Shown piece by piece: positions 1-8,446 of a stretch of 14,591 nucleotides of DNA. Where the stretch lies: positions 107,044 through 121,634 of the forward strand of contig NW_003147279.1 in NCBI RefSeq assembly GCF_000003605.2, read 5' to 3'. The notes below the pieces were generated by a model that saw only the letters and a program-made list of their open reading frames with translations, did not search any database and was not told the DNA's origin. How positions within the stretch are numbered: the stretch's first letter is position 1; the number at the start of each line of letters is the position of its first letter. Origin of the DNA: Saccoglossus kowalevskii. Taxonomy: Eukaryota; Hemichordata; Enteropneusta; Harrimaniidae. Made by a program: the position numbers and the translations under genes.

Positions 1-1220
1 CACATATCAGTTTAATTCAGCTCTAGAAAATAATTTATTATGTACCAGGATGATTCATGATCCGTGGTGTCAATATCAATTCAATTTAATTTATGGTTCA
101 TATGAGGATATACACATGTATGTACCATAGAGGAAATGGGAAGTGTATAAGTTTATCCACAGTATACATACATATTGCTCATTTTATAGCTAGAGTGACA
201 TCTTTAATTTTGTAGTGTGAGAATTCTATAATTCCCATGAATAGGCAATAATGTTAAAATTTGGTTCAATATCAATTTTAAAGCTTTTAATGAGTCAAGT
301 AATATCCCCATTTATTCAAAAGTTACCATAAAATATCCATAAGGTCATTTGCAGTGAACTTTCACATTGCAAATGAATTGACCATATAGTAATGTTTTTG
401 GGTGAATTACCCATAATCCAGGATGGCATGTATCAAATTACTAAGGCATATTACATGCGTGACTATCATATACACCAGTGACTACAAACAATTTGGTATT
501 GTATTGACCTAAACTCATCTATAATTCTGACCCAGATTCCTCTCATTAAAAGAAAAATATCCCCAGCACACAGGAGTTCTTTCTATATAAAGCTTTCTTT
601 GATTAAATTTGCTTTACAAAGCATGCTAATTATATTAATGACAAAATGCAGCAGGATAACATCCCTTTGCTTGTTTCCATGGAAACAATAATCCCTAGCA
701 ACAACTTTCCTCCCAGTGAGTCATTATCAAAACCTTTATTAGTAGTTGTAACTGTAGACATAAAGTATGAATCAGAGTATTGACAATCAGAAAGTGAAAA
801 CTCAGCAACTGTTCTATTGAAAGGAAATATGTGACTAAAAGTGCCTGCAATATCAATTTGCGTTCATTTGCTAATATATTAAATTGAAATTCAAGCGCTT
901 TTAGTCAAGGAATTTCAGTTAGGGTTGTAATCAATTGCTGAGTGCTAGTGTGGTTTGACCTATCGTAGTGTGAGTACAGTAACTATTGATTTACATTACC
1001 ATATGAATATAGAAAATGTGAATTATGTAGCACAGGAATGTTGTCATGTTTCAGACATTCCAAAATCACTGAAAAGGAACTCAGAATAGATTAGGTACAG
1101 GTATACAATGTTGTGTACTGATTTAGTGTCAGATGTCTTCTTTTGCTGACATCACATTTATTCACCTGTGATAAATGTGTCATTTTGCAAGGCTTTAAGT
1201 AACATACTGTATTCTAATGT
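1..1220. other. AT-rich unique non-coding DNA
   Basis: No tandem repeat, transposon end or convincing exon was recognised here. Stops are dense in all frames. The only small open frame of note runs from ATG 646 to TGA 783 and is treated as a finding. A TATATAAA string at 584-591 and an 18-bp palindrome at 671-688 are the only structured sites I noticed. Probably intronic or intergenic. Confidence 0.6.
671..688. promoter_or_regulatory. 18-bp perfect palindrome containing an X-box-like (RFX) site
   Basis: TTGTTTCCATGGAAACAA is its own reverse complement over all 18 bases. The inner 14 bases (673-686) satisfy the nematode X-box consensus RYYNYYATRRNRAC bound by RFX/DAF-19 and resemble the vertebrate RFX palindrome. 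A possible half-site, CCTAGCAAC, follows at about 694. The match is seen directly. RFX binding, and hence a cilium-related role, is only inferred, and no gene start is visible beside it. Confidence 0.3.
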
Positions 1221-2243
1221 AGCACCACCACCCTCCTCATATTGTCAGCACTGGCACTAGCCCTCTAGAACTGTCACCATAAGCACTACCCCCTAAGATT
1301 ATTGCTATAAGTACTACCCCCTAAGATTATTGCTATAAGTACTACCCCCTAAGATTATTGCTATAAGCACTAGCCCCCTAGGAGTATTGCCATAAGCACT
1401 ACCCCCTAAGATTATTGCTATAAGCACTAGCCCCCTAGAAGTATTGCCATAAGTACTAGCCCCCTAGGAGTATTGCCATAAGCACTAGCCCCCTAGGATA
1501 ATTGCTGTAAGCACTAGCCCCCAAGGAGTATTTCCATAAGCACCAGCCCCCTAGGAGTATTGCTGTAAGCACTAGCCCCTAGGATAATTGCTGTAAGCAC
1601 TAGCCCCCAAGGAGTATTTCCATAAGCACCAACCCCTAGGAGTATTGCCATAAGCACTAGCCCCTAGGATAATTGCTGTAAGCACTAGCCCCCTAGGAGT
1701 ATTTCCATAAGCACCAGCCCCCTAGGAGTATTTCCATAAGCACTAGCCCCCTAGGAGTATTGCCATAAGCACTTGCCCCCTAGGAGTATTGCCATAAGCA
1801 CTTGCCCCCTAGGAGTATTGCCATAAGCACCAGCCCCCTAGGATTGTTGCTATGAACACTAGCCCCCTAGAAGTATTGCCATAAGTACTAGCCCCCTAGG
1901 AGTATTGCCATAAGCACTTGCCCCCTAGGAGTATTGCCATAAGCACCAGCCCCCTAGGATTGTTGCTATGAACACTAGCCCCCTAGAAGTATTGCCATAA
2001 GTACTAGCCCCCTAGGAGTATTGCCATAAGCACTACCCCCTAGGAGTATTGCCATAAGCACTTGCCCCCTAGGAGTATTGCCATAAGCACTTGCCCCCTA
2101 GGAGTATTGCCATAAGTACTAGCCCCCTAGGAGTATTGCCATAAGCACTTGCCCCCTAGGAGTATTGCCATAAGCACTTGCCCCCTAGGAGTATTGCCAT
2201 AGCACCATCCCCTAGAATTATTGCTATAAACACTAACCCCCTA
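1221..2243. repeat. 29-bp minisatellite array, about 34 copies, with higher-order units
   Basis: A tandem array whose unit is CACTAGCCCCCTAGG followed by AGTATTGCCATAAG (29 bp). The first one or two copies (from about 1221) and the last (to about 2243) are degenerate. The core is well conserved, with single-base variants such as CTTG for CTAG, GGATAATTGCTG for GGAGTATTGCC, and loss of one C. Variants recur in blocks: a copy with GGATTGTTGCTATGAA occurs at 1841 and again 116 bp (4 units) later at 1957, with the same variant copies following it. Each unit has a C5 run and the CCTAGG palindrome. The unit length is not a multiple of three, so a protein repeat is unlikely. Confidence 0.97.
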
Positions 2244-2302
2244 TGTCTGTTTTATTTGTTTGTTGTCCTGGTTTCAAAATCCATCTCTTCAAAGATTTGA
2301 TT

Positions 2303-3143
2303 ATTCTATTATTAAACTTCTGTACAATTGTATCTGCCTGCTTCAATTATGCAGAGTGTGGCCATTATTTCTATCATTAAACTTCTGTACAATTGTATCT
2401 GCCTGCTTCAGTTATGCAGTGTGACCATTATTCTATAATTAAACTTCTGTACAATTGTATCTGCCTGCTTCAGTTATGCAGAGTGTGACCATTATTCCTA
2501 TCATTAAACTTCTGTACAATTGTATCTGCCTGCTTCAGTTACTGTATGCAGAGTGTGACCATTATTCTATCATTAAACTTGTGTACAATTGTATCTGCCT
2601 GCTTCAGTTATGCAGAGTGTGACCATTATTCTATCATTAAACTTCTGTACAATTGTATCTGCCTGCTTCAGTTATGCAGAGTGTGACCATTATTTGTATC
2701 ATTAAACTTCTGTACAATTATATCTGCCTGCTTCAGTTATGCAGAGTGTGACCATTATTCTATCATTAAACTTTGTACAATTGTATCTGCCTGCTTCAGT
2801 TATGCAGAGTGTGACCATTATTTTATCATTAAACTTCTGTACAATTGTATCTGCCTGCTTCAGTTATGCAGTGTGACCATTATTTGTATCATTAAACTTC
2901 TGTACAATTGTATCTGCCTGCTTCAGTTATGCAGTGTGACCATTATTTGTATCATTAAACTTCTGTACAATTGTATCTGCCTGCTTCAGTTATGCAGAGT
3001 GTGACCATTATTTGTATCATTAAACTTCTGTACAATTGTATCTGCCTGCTTCAGTTATGCAGAGTGTGACCATTATTCTATCATTAAACTTCTGTACAAT
3101 TGTATCTGCCTGCTTCAGTTATGCAGAGTGTGACCATTATTTC
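2303..3143. repeat. 64-bp minisatellite array, 13 copies
   Basis: Thirteen head-to-tail copies of a unit containing ATTAAACTTCTG, then TACAATTGTA, then CTGCCTGCTTCAG and GTGTGACCATTATT. The TGTACAATT anchor begins at 2321, 2386, 2448, 2513, 2582, 2646, 2711, 2774, 2838, 2901, 2964, 3029 and 3093, so spacing is 62-69 bp. Copies differ mainly by small indels: loss of AG in GCAGAGTGTG, a CTGT insertion near 2543, and TTTG insertions before ATCATT. Every copy but one carries the 10-bp palindrome TACAATTGTA; the copy at 2711 has TACAATTATA. The unit shows no similarity to the 29-bp array about 60 bp upstream. Confidence 0.97.
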
Positions 3144-3805
3144 TCAATATGTTTAGTGCAGCTCTATATAAGGAATTTTTACTAACTGGCTTTTAACTAC
3201 ATTATGATCACATACTTCAATTCAAGTCTCTTGTTTTTCTCTGCAATTAAGGCACTACTTCAACTGTGAGGGCAGTGCACTTTAATGCACTTCTAATAAA
3301 AGAGCAAACAATTATTTTTTTTGAGATATGGAACTAACATCCTTCCTGCAGATGTCCAAGTAATAAAGTGTTACCAGCCACAGATATATATTGAGAATAT
3401 TGTTTTTAGTCTCCGTTCAGGCAAAGCCTGAAAGGGGAGTACTAGTTTTACTTTCTTTCTCATTTTCAAGTTATCTCTCACATTTTCTCAGAGACTCTGC
3501 AGCAGATGTCAATGAAACTTAGCAGGTTGATGAACAAGTATGTGTTCAATATGCACGTCTTTTTCAAGATTTTCATCCAAAATTACTTCTCTCTACTACA
3601 CTGACAGAGCAACTGAGCATGCTCAGAATAATTGATTCTCTTAAATTCAGATTCAGATTCATGAATTCCTGATTTCTGATTCACAAGTTTTACCAAATGT
3701 ATTCGATCGGTAGTGTAAACTTTTCAGAACTCAGAACCAACTTTGCAGAACCTCAGAACCCAATTTCAAAATAGCTCCCTTATCATTGGAAGTCATCTTT
3801 TAGGT
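3144..3805. other. Unique spacer between tandem arrays
   Basis: No gene is recognised. It contains a TATATAAG string at 3166-3173 just after the minisatellite, a stem-loop at 3416-3432, and short internal repetitions near 3648-3770 (CAGATTCAGATTC, and CAGAACTCAGAACC-like steps). The stretch around 3480-3620 has the look of an old dispersed repeat, but no second copy lies in this window. Confidence 0.5.
3416..3432. repeat. Inverted repeat (7-bp arms, 3-base loop)
   Basis: TTCAGGC-AAA-GCCTGAA is a perfect hairpin. After a small mismatch it can be extended by CTCC on the left and GGGAG on the right, giving an imperfect stem over roughly 3411-3441. No function is visible. It may be the end or core of an old repeat family. 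Confidence 0.6.
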
Positions 3806-4725
3806 TATTATTAATATGACCACACCCTACCCAAAAAATATGCAAATTAGATCAATGCAGTTATTTGCTGCTATCTCTACCACCACCGTGTCGATTTTAT
3901 TCATATTTGGTATGATGACACCTTGACACGAGTAGATGCGCTTTTGGCAATAATGACCACACCCTCCTAAAAATATGCAAATTAGATCAATGCAGTTATT
4001 TGCTCTTACCCCAGCAACCATTGGGCCAATTTAGTTCATATGTGGTAGGATCACACCTTGAAATGAGTATATGTGCTTTTGGCAGTAATAACCACGCCCT
4101 CCCAAAAATATGCAAATTAGATCAATGCAGTTATTTGCTCTTATCCCAGGACCCGTTGGGCCAATTTTGTTCATACTTGGTAGGATTACACCTTGACACG
4201 AGTAGATGGGCTTCTGACAGTAATGACCACACCCTCCAAAAAATATGCAAATTAGATCAATGCAGTTATTTGCTGCTACAAATGTATCTCTACCACCACC
4301 ATGTCGATTTTATTCATATTTTATGATTACACATTGACACAAGTAGATGTGCTTTTGACAATAATGACCACACCCTCCCAAAAATATGCAAATTAGATCA
4401 ATGCAGTTATTTGCTGCTACAAATGTATCTCTACCACCACCATGTCGATTTTATTCATATTTTATGATTACACATTGACACAAGTAGATGTGCTTTTGAC
4501 AATAATGACCACACCCTCCCAAAAATATGCAAATTAGATCAATGCAGTTATTTGCTGCTACAAATGTATCTCTACCACCACCATGTCGATTTTATTCATA
4601 TTTGGTATGATTACACCTTGGCACGAGTAGATATGCTTTTGGCAATAATGACCACACCCTCCCAAAAAAATTGCAAATTACAACAATGCTGTTATTTGAA
4701 CTTTGATTTGACCCAGGTCCTGGTA
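3806..4725. repeat. 135/141-bp tandem array, 7 copies, carrying POU octamers
   Basis: Seven head-to-tail copies, each beginning near GACCACACCCTCCC and followed by ATGCAAATTAGATCAATGCAG. The anchor ATGCAAAT starts at 3840, 3975, 4110, 4245, 4386 and 4527. The diverged seventh copy has TTGCAAAT at 4671. Spacing is 135, 135, 135, 141, 141 and 144. There are two subtypes: one contains CTACCACCACCATGTCG (copies 1, 4, 5, 6), the other TTGGGCCAATTT (copies 2, 3). The 141-bp blocks 4245-4385 and 4386-4526 are identical base for base, which implies a recent duplication. Frames stay partly open because spacings are multiples of three, but no start, splice site or domain supports translation. Confidence 0.96.
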
Positions 4726-5462
4726 ATATACTAAGACCTTAATTAACAAAGAAGTCATGTATATCAAGGTTCACTCAGATTAATGAATGCAGTTTCTTGA
4801 GCAAGTATACATGTATGACAAATAGTTTTGTTGCACTTGTGTACTCCGAGATTCTGAACATGGGTCAGTGGAAGTTTTTAGTTGTCAGTACAAAACTAGA
4901 TTATGGGAAATCACTTCATGATGAGTTGTACCCACATAGAGTACATATTCATTCACCTTTTTGCAGATGTTCCTTGTACTACTTTATAATCAAATAACGG
5001 GGACTGTGACATTCATGTCTTGTTTATAGTACATTTTCTTTATTGGACAATATCACAGTGTCCATGTTTGCATAGATTCAACATTCATTGCAGCGAGTTT
5101 GATAGCGATTTTTCAATAACGTCAAGTCATGACTTCATACACTCATCGACACCTCAAGTCACGCCACCGTCAATCTTTGTATCTCAGTAATTGACGGCCA
5201 GTTGGTGTTAAGTTGTCTCCTCCAGCCCTTTAACGGCAAATTAAATACATGATGCGAAATATTAGTTCTTTTACTTCAAAACTGCCAGCAAAACACAATT
5301 TTTGGAAGCCATCTAACTACTCGCGACTTAGCCAAAACCGCGACTTCAAGGCGCGACTTAGCGAGGAGTCACTGTACTTCACATCTTATTTTTACCCCAG
5401 GGTCTTTATCTCATGTGTAAATCCGTCCTGGATATTTCCACATTGCAAGTATTAATTAGATC

Positions 5463-5503
5463 AGCTCAATATAATATAATAACATATACTAGCATATTGA
5501 GCT
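5463..5503. repeat. Inverted repeat with 10-bp perfect arms
   Basis: AGCTCAATAT (5463-5472) and ATATTGAGCT (5494-5503) are exact reverse complements separated by 21 bases. It lies immediately before GTAGCCATGGTTAC (5506-5519), a quasi-palindromic site. Role unknown. Confidence 0.6.
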
Positions 5504-5763
5504 CTGTAGCCATGGTTACATTGTTTCCATTGCCATTTACCATCTTTTCCAAGCAATTATGTTATTTTGATTTTTTTTTACATTTTCTCTGAATGAGTTG
5601 TGCTTTAAAATGGTTTATGCTACCATTTGTATCATTTTGATTTGTTTAAACTTTAGAGTAATGCACAGTAGCCTGACGATTGGCTAAGCCACAACTCTCA
5701 CAGTTGTTTTTATATGTTATAACAACACTGTGCCTTGTGTATAATAATTTTCTATAGTGTTTT

Positions 5764-5773
5764 GTCACGTGAC
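5764..5773. promoter_or_regulatory. GTCACGTGAC E-box palindrome
   Basis: A perfect 10-bp palindrome matching the M-box/CLEAR-type E-box recognised in animals by bHLH-zip factors of the MITF/TFEB and USF families. The site is seen directly; occupancy is inferred. An ATG in a good start context follows at about 5788 but its frame closes after 12 codons, so there is no gene to attach it to. Confidence 0.25.
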
Positions 5774-5877
5774 CGATTTCAACAAAATGGTTACTCGACC
5801 TGTAGTCTTTATGTGGTTATATTAAAACAAAAAAATTTTTTAATCATAGTTATAGCCACTTTAATTTTTGTAATTTA

Positions 5878-7334
5878 ACCTTTTCACCACCAGAGTTTCT
5901 CGCCCAATTTTGTCGGCACTTTTTTTCCTATTTTCTCCAATATTTCTGAAAATGAACCCTGATTGTGTAGTCAACAGACAAAATTTGAGTCAACTTTCAG
6001 TTTTTACTCAAAAATTGTCTCTATTTTTGTCTCAAACTTCTGTAGGAAAGTGTAGACTGCATGTATAAGCAGGACTATTTTGTGAATGTGATGAAAAGAG
6101 GGAGCAGGTGGCAAAAAGATTATTTTAAATTATTTTGAATAGTTTAATTATAACCAATCCTAAACTAGTATGTGTATGTCATTACTACTAATTACAACCA
6201 CTATTGTTTAGATTAGAAATTTATAGACAAAGTGAGTTTGATTTGCTGCCAGCTATAAAATGTAGTCTACCCCTGGAAGTAAAATAATGGTATTGTCCAC
6301 CAGGTGCACAGCACCTAAAGGGTTTCTGGGTAATATGCTAAAATATTTAGTTCCACTTCATGTTTACATGCTTCTCGATAGAATAGCAGCGTGTAGATGC
6401 CTGGGGATGTGTGTTGGTAGTGTCAGTTATCGACATTGACTGATTAACAGTTGGACTATCTAGACACAGTTCCTTCTATTTTAAGGCAAACCAAAAAACA
6501 ACATTGGTGAAATAAATTTCATTCATTCATTCATTTACATGTATGTGGGGAAGAATTTATGATAATTTATAAGAAAATTATATCATATTTAATTCATGTA
6601 AGGAAACTATAAGGATTTGTTAATGTTTTATCTTACAATTCACAATTCGCAAATTACGATCAGATGCGATGTAATTTTATTTGCACATGCAATGGGCAAC
6701 GGGCTAGGTTAGGACAAAAATATAAAAAGTCAAAAGACACCATTAGACCTGCAACTCGGAAGAAGTCAACACTACGTGTGTGTATGACCATGACTTAGTT
6801 TTTCAACTCCTGAAATACACACAAAAAATACTAAATATTACGCTATAGCCCAAGAATATTTTGCATGCTTGTTATTCTTGCTTAGGCAGAATAGTGTGTA
6901 AATTGTCAGAGGCTGGTACGAGTTAGTTGAAAGATGATGGCAGTTTTATTTCAGGAAATTTTTACATTGCGAGTTGGGAACATTGATGTTTGGTGCACTG
7001 CGACTCTGCGCGTTCGGTACGTTCAAAATCTCTTCTATCTTCCAATTTGTTGACCCCAGGTTACGCAATATGCTCAATCACACAAACGATAAACGCGCAA
7101 ACGCTATCAAGTCAGGAACACCCCCCTCCCTAATTGGTGATTGATTATTGCATATTTTGTATTGAAATCTTCTGCAAATATAAGCTACATTTATAAATTT
7201 GGCACCATCTACTTGTATGTTTGTTTATTTCACCGATTTGCTGATACATGTATGAATTTGGATATTACATTACCATTGTCTATATTCTCTATTGTTAAAT
7301 GGTTTATCATTTTATAGTAAATTATACCTCATTA
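5878..7334. other. Intergenic or intronic DNA with repeat fragments
   Basis: No gene recognised. The start (about 5882-5910, TTTTCACCACCAGA) matches a short stretch at about 8112, suggesting a common dispersed repeat. A hairpin AGGTGC-ACA-GCACCT lies at 6302-6316. A likely LINE 3' tail ends at 6536. The segment 7050-7067 shares 16 of 18 bases with 10645-10662 inside the large transposon. Confidence 0.45.
6320..6536 (+). mobile_element. Possible LINE 3' end with an ATTC tail
   Basis: GAAATAAATTTC at 6509-6520 runs directly into four ATTC-type tetramers (6521-6536). An AATAAA signal followed by a short tetramer repeat is how many CR1/L2-type non-LTR elements end in marine invertebrates. The left boundary is a guess, and no reverse transcriptase remnant is visible upstream, so this would be a strongly 5'-truncated copy. 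A simple microsatellite next to chance AATAAA is the alternative. Confidence 0.3.
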
Positions 7335-7497
7335 TACATCGTTTTACTTTTTCGAATTCTACTTGAAAACTACAATTCTTATTGTTTTGGTCTTTGGTGT
7401 ATATGTACCTTGGGTAGACCTCTTTTAAATTTGTTAATTTCATGATGATATAGATTCTCTAATATTGATGAATATTTTTGACATTTTTGGTAAAAAG
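7335..7497 (+). repeat. Dispersed ~160-bp repeat module, copy A
   Basis: Homologous to the copies at about 8174-8395, 8740-8945 and 12220-12540. Shared landmarks in order are TTTTTCGAATTCT, TTGAAAACTACAA, GGGTAGACCTCT, TTTGTTAATTTCATGATGAT, TCTCTAAT, GATGAATATTTTTG and CATTTTTGGTAAAAAG. It is the most diverged of the copies and lacks the upstream portion (AGCTTATC) present in copies B and D. Same orientation as the others. Confidence 0.75.
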
Positions 7498-8173
7498 AAA
7501 TCTTATATATTTTTTCACTCAGTTATGTTGTATCTCATCTTATAATATTTTACAAGAAGGAATACACTTCTTTGTTTACTCTGGACTTTGCTTGAAATAC
7601 ATGATACAGCTTGTAAAACACAATACATTGAATATAATTATTTTGATACAACAGAGTAAAAAATAATATTCTCCCTAATGCTTTGTTGCCCAACACCGCA
7701 TTTGTATAGCTAGTTCAGCCTTTTAAAAAACACTGACACAGGAAGTGATGTCATTGAACAAACTCTCCATTTCATTAGATTATTGCTACAGATTATCTAA
7801 TTTTATCGTCAACCCATCTTCTTTAATTCAATTGTGTTGCAAGCTTACAAGTAGATGTACTGACAGTCAGGGAGAGACTGCAACCACACTGTGCATAATT
7901 GCCACAGTACAAAACATGTTAATCAATCCATCAAATATCTGGTTACAATCTATTCACCAATTTTCTCTCCCTACATCCCTCCCTTCCCTGATGATAAACA
8001 AATGATTAACTGCCAACTCTTTAAGAGCTGCTGTTTTGGCCTCATAGAATGAGATGGCCTGGTGTGGCTTGCAAAATTGAATTAGAATAAAATATCAAAA
8101 AACCCTGGGCTTTTCACCACCAGACTTTTTTGTCCAAATTATTCTGTAATTTTTGCCTCTGCTGTTGATTTTG
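7498..8173. other. AT-rich non-coding DNA
   Basis: No gene supported. The open frames at 7478-7666 and 7745-8005 give no recognisable domain. CAGGAAGTGATGTCA near 7739 combines an ETS-like and a CRE-like core. The stretch 8112-8140 resembles 5882-5910. Confidence 0.45.
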
Positions 8174-8395
8174 TTAAGCAGAGCTTATCAAATAAGTGAT
8201 TGTCCATCGACACCTGTTGTCTATGTCAACTTTTTACTTTTTTGACTTCTTGAAAACTACAAGCCTGATTGCTTTGATACATGGTGTACATGTATTCATA
8301 TCTCGGGTAGACTTCTTTTAGATTGTTCGTTTTGTGATGATATCTTCAATTCTCTAATTTTGGTGAATATTGTTGTCATTTTTGGTAAAAAGTGA
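8174..8395 (+). repeat. Dispersed repeat module, copy B (longest left part)
   Basis: Starts with AGCAGAGCTTATC and ATTGTCCATCG, matched in copy D by TGCGGAGCTTATC and ATTGTCCGTC. It continues through the common core (AACTTTTTAC, TTGACTTCTTG, AAAACTACAAG, GATTGCTTTGATACAT, GGGTAGAC, GTGATGATATCTTCAATTCT, GGTAAAAAG). It runs directly into copy C, so B and C form a tandem pair with a step of about 160 bp. From memory, similar modules are common in intron DNA of marine invertebrates. Confidence 0.8.
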
Positions 8396-8446
8396 TATTT
8401 TTGACTTCTTGTTAAGTCGGATTTCTTTGATATTATCAGGGATTTT
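8396..8446 (+). repeat. Dispersed repeat module, copy C, left part (split by an insertion)
   Basis: TGATATTTTTGACTTCTTG and GGATTTCTTTGATATTAT match the core of copies B and D. The expected continuation (GGTACCTCAGGTAGACC) is found only after 8740, so the intervening 293 bp are an insertion. Confidence 0.7.

Larger units (their letters stand above)
4726..5877. other. Unique or decayed repeat DNA with several short inverted repeats
   Basis: No supported gene. A slightly more GC-rich part (5090-5400) holds the perfect palindrome AAGTCATGACTT (5124-5135), arms CCGTCAAT and ATTGACGG (5167-5174 and 5190-5197), and three GCGACTT steps within about 50 bp (near 5323-5370). A hairpin with 10-bp arms lies at 5463-5503. 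The open frames at 4797-4997 and 5249-5455 have no recognisable domain and no convincing splice context. Confidence 0.5.

Noticed and set aside
970-975. GTGAGT splice donor
   Set aside because: No open frame with an acceptor upstream; an isolated hexamer match.
1221-2243. CRISPR-like array
   Set aside because: Units are contiguous 29-bp copies with no unique spacers, in a eukaryotic context. It is a minisatellite.
1221-2243. G-quadruplex or i-motif forming array
   Set aside because: Only one C5/G5 run per 29 bp leaves loops of about 24 bases, too long for a stable structure by usual rules.
4000-4326. 108-codon ORF across the octamer array
   Set aside because: It exists because array steps are multiples of three. 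No start context, splice support or domain, and nothing conserved can be seen.
5782-5830. Gene start after the GTCACGTGAC box
   Set aside because: The ATG frame closes after 12 codons and no donor precedes the stop.
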